From Fibrobacter sp. UWR3 (GTDB lineage Bacteria; Fibrobacterota; Fibrobacteria; Fibrobacterales; Fibrobacteraceae), in the NCBI RefSeq assembly GCF_900143055.1, contig NZ_FRCW01000009.1:103060-167059 (forward strand): 64,000 nucleotides of DNA, given 5' to 3'. Position 1 is the stretch's first letter. Each line of letters opens with the position of its first letter. A program made the translations under genes and the position numbers. Under the pieces are notes generated by a model. That model saw nothing but the letters and a program-made list of their open reading frames with translations. It was not told where the DNA came from and did not search any database. Below are positions 33,748-40,674 of the stretch, piece by piece.

Positions 33748-34581
33748 ATGAATCGCTTTTTAGACATATACCAGTTTACGCACTTCCGCAAGTTCCTGGA
33801 AGAATACCAGACCGCCCGCGCACAGGCGGAACCGGGCTTTACGCGTACCGAAATCTGCAACCTGCTCGGGCTCGAGAAGAGCCGCAGTTACTTTGCCGAT
33901 GTCCTCAGGGGCAAGAAGGTCAGCCCCCGCATGGTGGCAAAGTTCATCGAAATCCTCGAACTCGACAAGAAAGAGGCGAAGTACTTCGAGACGATGGTGG
34001 AACTCGACCAGGCGAAAAACGACGCCGCCCGCAACGCCGCGATGCAGGAACTGCTGAAACTGCACCCGAACCCGCAGCATATATTAAATGAAGACGCCTA
34101 CGAATATTATAGCCGCTGGTACCACAGCGCGCTCTTCGCCATACTGGACGCGATGGACGTGGGCGACGACATGGCGCCCGTGCAGAAGAGGATTTTCCCG
34201 AAGGTCCCTCTCGGCAAGCTGAAGGATTCGCTCGCCCTGCTGGAACGCCTCGGGCTTGCCCGCAAGAACGAAGAAGGCTTCTGGAAACCCACCAAGGAAA
34301 GCATCAGCAGCGGGCCGTACAACAACGCGGAACTCATCAAGCAGTACCAGCTGCAGTGTTTCGAACTCTCGAAGCAGGCGCTCATCACGTCGCCCAAGAA
34401 GCCGACCGTCATGAGCACGCTCACGTTCAGCATCTCGAGCGAGGCGTACAAGAAGCTCGAGGCCGAACTGCAGGAATTCAAGGCGAAGGCAAGGCGCATC
34501 ATCGGCGAAGACAAGGAAAAGGCCGACGGCGTCTACCAGATGAACATCCACCTGTTCTCACTTTTAGACGAAAGACGATAG
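33748..34581 (+). CDS. TIGR02147/DUF4423 family protein (probable DNA-binding regulator)
   Basis: A 277-residue member of the TIGR02147 family first defined in Fibrobacter succinogenes. The N-terminal ~90 residues look helix-turn-helix-like (FTRTEICNLLGLEKSRSYFADVLRGKKVSPRMVAKFIEILELDKKEAKYFE). EDAYEYYSRWYHSALFAILDAMDV follows, then a second helical region with winged-helix character (LKDSLALLERLGLARKNEEGFW), ending in a coiled-coil-like segment. The last residues (LDERR) come from a 7-bp repeat that runs over the stop codon, whereas the paralogue at 53350 ends TNLKK. It stands directly before a lipoprotein gene, as does the paralogue. Regulation of that gene is inferred. Confidence 0.85.
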   Translation: MNRFLDIYQFTHFRKFLEEYQTARAQAEPGFTRTEICNLLGLEKSRSYFADVLRGKKVSPRMVAKFIEILELDKKEAKYFETMVELDQAKNDAARNAAMQELLKLHPNPQHILNEDAYEYYSRWYHSALFAILDAMDVGDDMAPVQKRIFPKVPLGKLKDSLALLERLGLARKNEEGFWKPTKESISSGPYNNAELIKQYQLQCFELSKQALITSPKKPTVMSTLTFSISSEAYKKLEAELQEFKAKARRIIGEDKEKADGVYQMNIHLFSLLDERR

Positions 34582-34694
34582 ACGATAGACGAAAGATAAG
34601 TTCCTACGTCATCCTGAGCGAAGCGCAGCGAAGTCGAAGGATCTAGAAGAGGTTTTATGTTTGGACGAAAGACGATAGACGATAGACGAAAGAT
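34566..34694 (+). repeat. Two (AGACGAW)n heptad arrays around a dispersed palindrome
   Basis: Arrays at 34566-34600 and 34663-34694 share an identical 31-bp core of four AGACGAA/AGACGAT units. Between them, 34608-34643 is a GTCATCCTGAGCG...GAAGGATC palindrome. The first array forms the end of the TIGR02147 coding sequence; the second abuts the lipoprotein start. The unit matches the one inside uvrB at 42706. Confidence 0.85.
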
Positions 34695-36333
34695 GTGTCC
34701 TAGTGTCATCCTGTTCGCGGGGGCGGTTTTCGCGCTCCTCAGCGCATGCAGCAACGGCACGGACACCGCGGGCGTGATTTCCGAGACGGAATCGGGGCAG
34801 ACGGCCCAATCGGATTACGTAAAGGTGACCGGCATCGTGAACGGGACGGACGGCAAGCCCATCCCGCAGGCACTCGTGTACTACACGGGCGATGACACCC
34901 TCACCCACCACACCACAATCCTCGACTCCACCCTTTCGGATGACGACGGATCGTTCGCGTTCGACAGCATCGCCGATTGCACCCGGCTTCACGGATGCAC
35001 TGCAAGGCTTTTCGCAAAGGCCACCGTCAAGGAAGATACGCTGGTCGGCTTCATTTACGACTACCATTATTTCTCCTCGCGTGATTCGAGCATCGTCCAT
35101 CAAAATATCGAAATCGGCGAACCGGCGACACTCAACATAGCCACGGCAGAATTGCGCGATTATCACGATGTTGACGCCGATTCCATCTGCTTCGAAGGAA
35201 GTTTCGTCTGCGCGGCCATCACGCAAGAGGACCTCGAAAACGGTTACCTCACCATCGAAGGCGTCCCCCCGGGAATAATCGGGGCCAAATGGATTTGGCA
35301 CGAAGGAGAGGCACAAGAAGCGGGGGGCACCCTGGAACTCAAGCCCGGCAGCACATTTTTCTGGGGCGTGGGAGGCGGCGGCTATGCAGTCGATTCCATC
35401 AGGCTCGCTATCCCCGAACGCGCACTCCACATGCTCGACTCCCTCGGGCTCGAACCCACACTGGATTCCCTGTTCATTCCCTACAAGCTTTCGACAAAGG
35501 TCGGCGATTACCCGGAAAATGACGACTACGGCAACACCCCCGATCCGCTCGTCGACGAGTTCGGCAACCGCATCTTCTCGCTGAAGGCCGAAGGCGAAAC
35601 GCAGGAAGCCCGCTACTGGATGTCCGTCAGCACGATCGGCAAGGATACGCTAACAGCCCGCTGGCTACAGGGCGGCTACATCGCTGACGAAATCTACCCC
35701 AACATCCAACACCTCTATGCCACCATAGAACCCGGGACCACGTTCGAAGACACGCTGTTCAACACGCACGGCGTCACCCTCAAGACATGCGTTATGTACA
35801 AGCGTCAGCAAAATACGGTAGCCACGGAAGTTGCTGTAGACAACTGCAGGGAAACAGGTTCTTACAACTGGCAAGAAAACAGTTTCGCAGTCAGCTTCTG
35901 GATCGACACCAAGGATATCGACACCGACTCGAAGCCCGTTCTCTTCTCTGCGGGCAACGACACGCTGGGTTTCAAGATAGCCCAGTGCGAAAGCGACCCG
36001 CAATCTGTGTGCACCATGCTCAAGGCTAGCGCCGATTCGGCCAATAGCGAAATATACGGAAAGACAAAATTCTTCGACGGAAAGAAGCACCACTTCTCTC
36101 TTGTTATCTACGAGAAGCACCTAACCATCGCCATCGACGGGCAGACCGTCCACGACACCGACCTGAAACCCGCAGCGGAATTCTACGGAGGAATCCGCGG
36201 AATCCGTACCGGCGACTACACGCTCGAAGACTTCGTCGTGTTCCTCCCCGGTAGCTACATCCGCAAGGACGGCGAAAAGGACTGGACCCGCCTCCAGGCA
36301 TGGCTCATGGCATTCTACGAACTTCAAAAGTAG
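34693..36333 (+). CDS. Lipoprotein with C-terminal LamG/concanavalin-like domain
   Basis: The 546-residue protein has a lipoprotein signal (VILFAGAVFALLSACSNG). A carboxypeptidase-regulatory-like beta domain (VKVTGIVNGTDGKPIPQALVYYTGDD) occupies about residues 40-120, then an uncharacterised middle. Residues ~370-540 resemble a LamG jelly roll (NSFAVSFWIDTKDID, KPVLFSAGNDTLGFKI, KKHHFSLVIYEKHLTIAIDGQTVHD, LEDFVVFLPGSY). It probably binds glycans or cell-surface partners. The frame opens at 34657, but those 12 codons are translated heptad repeat, so I prefer 34693, just before the signal. It follows the TIGR02147 gene by 111 nt. Confidence 0.8.
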   Translation: MCPSVILFAGAVFALLSACSNGTDTAGVISETESGQTAQSDYVKVTGIVNGTDGKPIPQALVYYTGDDTLTHHTTILDSTLSDDDGSFAFDSIADCTRLHGCTARLFAKATVKEDTLVGFIYDYHYFSSRDSSIVHQNIEIGEPATLNIATAELRDYHDVDADSICFEGSFVCAAITQEDLENGYLTIEGVPPGIIGAKWIWHEGEAQEAGGTLELKPGSTFFWGVGGGGYAVDSIRLAIPERALHMLDSLGLEPTLDSLFIPYKLSTKVGDYPENDDYGNTPDPLVDEFGNRIFSLKAEGETQEARYWMSVSTIGKDTLTARWLQGGYIADEIYPNIQHLYATIEPGTTFEDTLFNTHGVTLKTCVMYKRQQNTVATEVAVDNCRETGSYNWQENSFAVSFWIDTKDIDTDSKPVLFSAGNDTLGFKIAQCESDPQSVCTMLKASADSANSEIYGKTKFFDGKKHHFSLVIYEKHLTIAIDGQTVHDTDLKPAAEFYGGIRGIRTGDYTLEDFVVFLPGSYIRKDGEKDWTRLQAWLMAFYELQK

Positions 36334-36353
36334 ACTAGTTCGCCTAACTTTTC

Positions 36354-36361
36354 TATATTTG
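36354..36361 (+). promoter_or_regulatory. Promoter box of cysS
   Basis: TATATTTG, an exact match to TAnnTTTG, 43 nt before the cysS ATG. The leader contains GGAGG at 36395-36399, so this is a normal leadered gene. Confidence 0.6.
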
Positions 36362-36404
36362 CCCCCGCTTGGCGCATGTCGCGCCGCATTTAACGGAGGC
36401 TAAA

Positions 36405-37859
36405 ATGGCTCTACAGTTCTACAACACCGCATCGCGCAAGAAAGAAGTATTCACACTCCCCGAAGGCGTTCCCGCCGTGCGCATGTACTGTTGTGGCCCG
36501 ACGGTGTACCATTTCGCCCACATCGGCAACCTCCGCACCTACATTTTTGAAGACTTTTTGGTCCGCACGCTCAAGTACTACGGCTACAAGGTGAACCACA
36601 TCGTGAACATCACCGACGTGGGCCACCTCACCAGCGACGCCGACTCCGGCGACGACAAGATGGAAAAGGGAGCCGCCCGCGAAGGCAAGTCCGTTTGGGA
36701 CATCGCGAAGTTCTACACCGACGCGTTCATGGCCGACTGGCACCGTCTCAACATCCAGGAACCGACCCGCTGGACGCCTGCAACGCAGCACATCCAGGAA
36801 CAGATTGAACTGGTGAAGACCCTCGAAGAAAAGGGCTACACCTACCGCACCAGCGACGGCATCTACTTCGACAGCCTCAAGTTCCCGCGTTACGCCGACT
36901 TCGCTCGCCTCGACGTGGAAAACCTGCGCAAGGGTAGCCGCATCGACATGGGCGAAAAGCACAACGCCACCGACTTTGCTCTGTGGAAGTTCAGCCCGAA
37001 GGACAAGAAGCGCGCCATGGAATGGGACAGCCCGTGGGGCGTTGGCTTCCCCGGCTGGCACATTGAATGCTCCGCCATGGCCATGAAGTACAACGGCCCC
37101 ACGCTCGACATTCACTGCGGCGGTACCGACCACATCCGCGTGCACCACACGAACGAAATCGCCCAGAGCGAATGCGCGAACGGCGTTCAGTTCGCCCGCT
37201 TCTGGATGCACGGTGAATTTCTCCGTACGGCAAGCGAAGAAAAGCTCGAAGACGGCACGACCGAACAGAAGTTCGGCAAGATGAGTAAGTCCAGCGGCGA
37301 ATTCCTGACGGTATCTCTCCTGATGGACCGCGGCTTCAACCCGCTCGACTACCGCTTCTTCGCGATTGGCAGCCACTACCGCAACTACCTGAACTTCACG
37401 TGGGAAGCCCTGGAAGGCGCGAAGGAAGGCCTCAAGAGCTTGCACAAGAAGACGGACCCGCTGATCGGTAAGGCCACCGCTATTACGAGCAAAGCCGCCA
37501 AGGCATTCCAGCAGGAATTCAAGGACGCCATCGGCGACGACCTGAACATGCCGCGCGCCCTCGGTATCATGAACACGATGCTCAAGAGCGATATCGATGA
37601 CGGCGAGAAGGCGGCACTCGTGGCCGACTTCGACAAGATCTTCGGATTGAAACTCGACCAGCCGCGCGAAGAATACGTGAAGAAGGGCGCGAACGATGGC
37701 GTGGATGTTGCAAAGATTGAAGCGCTGATTGCCGCCCGTAAGGAAGCCCGTGCCGCCAAGAACTGGGCCGAAAGTGACCGCATCCGCGACGAACTCGCCG
37801 CCATGAACGTGGTCATCAAGGACAGCAAGGAAGGCACGACCTGGGAAATCAAGGCGTAG
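36405..37859 (+). CDS. cysS: Cysteinyl-tRNA synthetase
   Basis: The 484-residue class I synthetase charges tRNA-Cys. CCGPTVYHFAHIGNLRTYIFEDFLVRTL near residue 25 holds a zinc-ligand cysteine and the HIGH motif, WHIECSAMAMKYNGPTLDIHCGGTDH gives the other zinc ligands, and KMSKSSGEFLTV near 300 is KMSKS. The C-terminal anticodon-binding helices end with AAMNVVIKDSKEGTTWEIK. The chosen ATG has GGAGG 5 nt upstream; the frame is open to 36369 but without that support. It is followed by cluster B repeats and a terminator. Confidence 0.97.
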   Translation: MALQFYNTASRKKEVFTLPEGVPAVRMYCCGPTVYHFAHIGNLRTYIFEDFLVRTLKYYGYKVNHIVNITDVGHLTSDADSGDDKMEKGAAREGKSVWDIAKFYTDAFMADWHRLNIQEPTRWTPATQHIQEQIELVKTLEEKGYTYRTSDGIYFDSLKFPRYADFARLDVENLRKGSRIDMGEKHNATDFALWKFSPKDKKRAMEWDSPWGVGFPGWHIECSAMAMKYNGPTLDIHCGGTDHIRVHHTNEIAQSECANGVQFARFWMHGEFLRTASEEKLEDGTTEQKFGKMSKSSGEFLTVSLLMDRGFNPLDYRFFAIGSHYRNYLNFTWEALEGAKEGLKSLHKKTDPLIGKATAITSKAAKAFQQEFKDAIGDDLNMPRALGIMNTMLKSDIDDGEKAALVADFDKIFGLKLDQPREEYVKKGANDGVDVAKIEALIAARKEARAAKNWAESDRIRDELAAMNVVIKDSKEGTTWEIKA

Positions 37860-37917
37860 GGCGGCAAAGCCACCTGCGATTACTTTGTTTGCAACAGTGA
37901 GCTACCGCCCCAAAGGG

Positions 37918-38156
37918 TTACATACCAAGCCACAATTTCGCAGGTTTTAGTATGTAAAATTCATTCTTTTTGAAGCCTAAAACGACATGTTTTAGGCTTT
38001 TTCTTTTACTTTCATCTCAAAAAGTATCAAAAAGGGAGCAATGGCGACAAATATTACATACCACTCCCCCGAAAAAAAGCTTTTAGTATGTAAGCAAGAA
38101 AAACAGCAACGGCAGATTACATACTATTTGCACAACAGAGACAATTTAGTATGTAA
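37918..38156. repeat. Cluster B: three 40-bp units with TTACATACYA inverted arms
   Basis: Units lie at 37918-37957, 38054-38093 and 38117-38156, each exactly 40 nt. Each starts TTACATACYA and ends TTTAGTATGTAA, with unrelated centres. Gaps are 96 and 23 nt. The first unit is upstream of a terminator in the cysS 3' region; the other two lie between the terminator and the next promoter. The build matches cluster A (5182-5414), but the outer bases of the arms differ; only TACYA...TRGTA is shared. Confidence 0.87.
37973..38006 (+). terminator. Rho-independent terminator after cysS
   Basis: An 11-bp stem AAGCCTAAAAC / GTTTTAGGCTT with loop gacat, followed by TTTTCTTTT. It lies about 113 nt after the cysS stop, between the first and second 40-bp units. 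Confidence 0.88.
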
Positions 38157-38222
38157 TACAGGCCTTTCCAGCACCAGCCTTTCGCCTTAAAGGAAGGGGG
38201 CTTTAAAAAAAGAGAACATTTC

Positions 38223-38230
38223 TATATTGT
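38223..38230 (+). promoter_or_regulatory. -10-like box abutting the metallo-hydrolase start
   Basis: TATATTGT, then CTTAC and the ATG at 38236. No Shine-Dalgarno fits between them, as in the other leaderless candidates. Confidence 0.45.
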
Positions 38231-38235
38231 CTTAC

Positions 38236-38892
38236 ATGGTTATCAAGCAATTTGTCGTGAATCCCTTCGGCGTGAACGGTTTCGTTTTAAGCAACGACGC
38301 CGGCGATGCGATTCTGATTGACCCAAGTGTCAGCAACGAGCGCGAAGAAGCGGCATTGGCGAACTATATTGCCACAAACAACCTGACCGTGCGCCACCTG
38401 CTGAATACGCACCTGCACCTGGACCACGTGCTGGGCAATGCGTTTGTCGCCCGCAAGTACGGCGTGCAACCCGAGGCTCACGAAGAAGACGCCTTCTTGC
38501 TTGACCTGCAGGAAGAGCAGAGCCAGATGTTCGGACTCCCGCTGCGGGAACATTCGCCCGGACTCGGCAACTACCTTGCCGAGGGCGATGCCGTCGAGGT
38601 ACCCGGCATCAAGTTGCAGGTTTTCCACATCGCGGGCCACTCCCCCGGCGGCATCGCGTTTTACTGCGAAAACCCGGGCGAAGTGAACGGGCAGAAAGAT
38701 GTTCCTCCCCTGCTGTTCCCCGGCGATATCATGTTTGCGGGGAGCAGAGGCCGGAGCGACCTCTTCGGTGGGGACGACGACGCACTTGTAAGCGGAATTA
38801 AGAGCAAACTTCTCACGCTCCCGAAAGAGACGGTGGTTTTCCCCGGACACGGGCCCATGACTACGATCGGGGATGAGAGAAGGTGGTATTGA
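38236..38892 (+). CDS. Metallo-beta-lactamase-fold hydrolase (glyoxalase II-like)
   Basis: The 218-residue protein has the MBL zinc site: NTHLHLDHVLGN (HxHxDH) near residue 55, HIAGHSPGGIAFY near 135, LLFPGDIMFAG near 160 and VVFPGHGPMTTIGDE near the end. Such proteins hydrolyse thioesters such as S-lactoylglutathione, or related substrates. Length is that of the short, stand-alone type. The ATG at 38236 is chosen because MVIKQFVVNPFGVNGF is the usual start; an in-frame TTG lies 9 nt earlier. It is followed by palindromes and the acyltransferase gene. Substrate is unknown. Confidence 0.9.
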   Translation: MVIKQFVVNPFGVNGFVLSNDAGDAILIDPSVSNEREEAALANYIATNNLTVRHLLNTHLHLDHVLGNAFVARKYGVQPEAHEEDAFLLDLQEEQSQMFGLPLREHSPGLGNYLAEGDAVEVPGIKLQVFHIAGHSPGGIAFYCENPGEVNGQKDVPPLLFPGDIMFAGSRGRSDLFGGDDDALVSGIKSKLLTLPKETVVFPGHGPMTTIGDERRWY

Positions 38893-38897
38893 TTGAA

Positions 38898-38992
38898 GAT
38901 CCCCGCCTTCTCCTCAAAGAGGATAACTCTACTATGGCAACAAGTTGCCAAGTATCGTATAGCGGGGATGACAAGAAAATGCGGGGATGACA
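38898..38992. repeat. Palindrome with ~50-bp insert between its arms, plus a half copy
   Basis: The left arm GATCCCCGCC at 38898 and the right arm GCGGGGATGAC ending at 38972 are separated by an unusual ~55-nt centre; in other copies the loop is 3-5 nt. A second GCGGGGATGAC follows at 38981. The arrangement lies directly before the acyltransferase start. Confidence 0.7.
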
Positions 38993-39007
38993 GTTGCGGG
39001 TATAGGA

Positions 39008-40207
39008 ATGAGTGACAAGGCGATGGCAAGAATTGGGTGGATTGACGAGTTCAAGGGATTCGTGTTGTTGCTCGTGTGCCTTTATCACGTGGAGCAATCG
39101 TTCCCGCAGGCGCAAATGGGAATGCTCCGCCTGAGTGCGCTCCGCATGTCAGCCTTCTTCTTCATCTCAGGAATGCTATTCAGCACGCGGCGCTTTCCTG
39201 ATTTCAAAAGCTACCTTGTTCACAAGACGCGCGTCTTGCTCGTCCCCTACATCCTGCTTTCTCTCCTGTTTCTGGCGCTGGACCCGGTGCTCTACAACTT
39301 TGACTTGTTCCCGAAGGCGCCGCGCATGACGGTCATGAACATCAAGCCCGAAATCGCGACCGTATGGGATTATATCTACTGGAACCTCGCAAAAATATTT
39401 GTGGCCGGAAAATCTTCCATCGGGTCGGGGCCGCTGTGGTTCGTGTTCACGCTGTACTCGGTAAGTTTGCTGTTCTATGGGGTGCAATGTGCCGCAAGGA
39501 AGATATCCGAGATTCTATCGCCCCTACGGGGCTCCAGAATGACAGCGGGGGTAACCGCACTTGCCGCAATCGCAAGTCTCGCAGGCGGCTGGTTCCTGTA
39601 TGTCAATCACATCCGCCTGCCGCTCGGGATAGAGCGCGATTTGACAGTGCTTTTCTTCTTCGCGAACGGCTGGCTGTGCAAGGGCGCGTTGAAAGATCCC
39701 CGCCTTGGTTCGGCGACGCTCACCACAGGTCGCGGGGATGACGTTCGAGGCAAAAACATCTTGGCTCTCGTCGCCGCCACCATCGTCGCATTCGCCGCCT
39801 ACGCATACCTCGAAGTTCCAGACCCGAACTTCAGCATCATGAACAACGATCTCGGGAAATCCCTCCCCGTATTCCTCACCAGTTCCTTCTTCGGCATCGC
39901 TGGCCTTGTCGCCACATTCATATTTGCAGACAAACTACCAAACATTGCGCCATTCCGCATCATCAAGGGAATCCTCCGCAACATCTCGCGCAACGCTCTC
40001 GTGATTCTCGCCGTTCACTGGTACACCCTGCTCGTCATGCGGTTGCTCTTCCGCGACACGTTCAACAAGCCGGGCATTGCCTACCTCGCCATCCCTGTGG
40101 TTGCAATCGTGGTTATCGGGGCAATTCCGCTGTTCCGCTGCAAGCTCTACCGCCTGCTCGGCAAACAAAAAATCAGCGTCCGCGAGAGCCTAAACATCAA
40201 GGACTAG
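39008..40207 (+). CDS. Acyltransferase 3-family membrane protein
   Basis: The 399-residue protein has about ten membrane spans and the acyltransferase-3 opening (RIGWIDEFKGFVLLLVCLYHV, with the putative catalytic His, then SALRMSAFFFISGMLF). GPLWFVFTLYSVSLLFY is another family stretch. Such enzymes O-acylate surface sugars or other envelope molecules. Two loops are made of translated dispersed palindromes: SEILSPLRGSRMTAG (39511-39543) and DPRLGSATLTTGRGDD (39695-39742). The start at 39008 (MSDKAMARIGW) is likely; 39023 is possible, while 38987 would translate a palindrome. Confidence 0.85.
   Translation: MSDKAMARIGWIDEFKGFVLLLVCLYHVEQSFPQAQMGMLRLSALRMSAFFFISGMLFSTRRFPDFKSYLVHKTRVLLVPYILLSLLFLALDPVLYNFDLFPKAPRMTVMNIKPEIATVWDYIYWNLAKIFVAGKSSIGSGPLWFVFTLYSVSLLFYGVQCAARKISEILSPLRGSRMTAGVTALAAIASLAGGWFLYVNHIRLPLGIERDLTVLFFFANGWLCKGALKDPRLGSATLTTGRGDDVRGKNILALVAATIVAFAAYAYLEVPDPNFSIMNNDLGKSLPVFLTSSFFGIAGLVATFIFADKLPNIAPFRIIKGILRNISRNALVILAVHWYTLLVMRLLFRDTFNKPGIAYLAIPVVAIVVIGAIPLFRCKLYRLLGKQKISVRESLNIKD
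39511..39742. repeat. Two dispersed palindromes inside the acyltransferase gene
   Basis: 39511-39543 is GATTCTATCGCC...GGCTCCAGAATGAC, related to the copy in dus at 54473. 39695-39742 has arms GATCCCCGCC / GCGGGGATGAC with a long centre. Both keep the reading frame and fall between predicted membrane spans. Confidence 0.75.
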
Positions 40208-40323
40208 GGCCGCGCAGTTCTTGCCGACACATCAAACTGCGTCACTCTAGCCCGCGCATTTTATACTCAAATTTCGCGCGCATCCTTTAACCGCAAACAG
40301 CGCATTCCGCGCCACTAAAAAAA

Positions 40324-40593
40324 CTAGAGATAGCTCTTGCACTGGCGAACGGGCTCGACCTCTTCGGGCTTCTTTTTCGGCACATACACCTTGATGGCGT
40401 AAACATTCTGCTCCGTCTCCGCCACGATATCGCCTTCCTGCAAATCCTCGTTCAGTTCGATTTCCACCTCGACTCCATCGCGGGCAATGCAGCGGATAGA
40501 ACGCGCCGTCAGTTCCTCGTGCAAAAGAGGAACGTCAACGACTTTCTTGTAAGTACCGTGATGTGTCGTGCCGAGAATTCTGTTACAGTGCAT
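40324..40593 (-). CDS. Small protein of unknown function
   Basis: An 89-residue soluble protein with a basic start ([18 protein letters not shown]), an acidic middle ([21 protein letters not shown]) and a basic Pro/Lys/Glu stretch ([15 protein letters not shown]). I recognise no family; the middle could be a small beta-barrel. The start at 40593 is chosen because a TATATTGC box ends 5 nt upstream; the frame is open to 40668, which would cross the uvrB promoter region. It is divergent from uvrB with an 81-nt gap. Confidence 0.6.
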   Translation of the reverse strand: MHCNRILGTTHHGTYKKVVDVPLLHEELTARSIRCIARDGVEVEIELNEDLQEGDIVAETEQNVYAIKVYVPKKKPEEVEPVRQCKSYL

Positions 40594-40598
40594 GCGGC

Positions 40599-40606
40599 GC
40601 AATATA
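40599..40606 (-). promoter_or_regulatory. -10-like box abutting the 40593 start
   Basis: TATATTGC on the minus strand, then GCCGC and the ATG. Same spacing as at 38223 and 15407. Confidence 0.42.
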
Positions 40607-40656
40607 GAATTTTTAGTCATCGGCCATTCGCGATTAGTTCTCGGCTTGACTTTTTC

Positions 40657-40664
40657 TATCTTTC
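40657..40664 (+). promoter_or_regulatory. Promoter box of uvrB
   Basis: TATCTTTC in TTTTTCTATCTTTCGC, 10 nt before the uvrB ATG at 40675. The message would have a leader of only a few nucleotides. No Shine-Dalgarno is seen. Confidence 0.5.
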
Positions 40665-40674
40665 GCAAAGAAAT

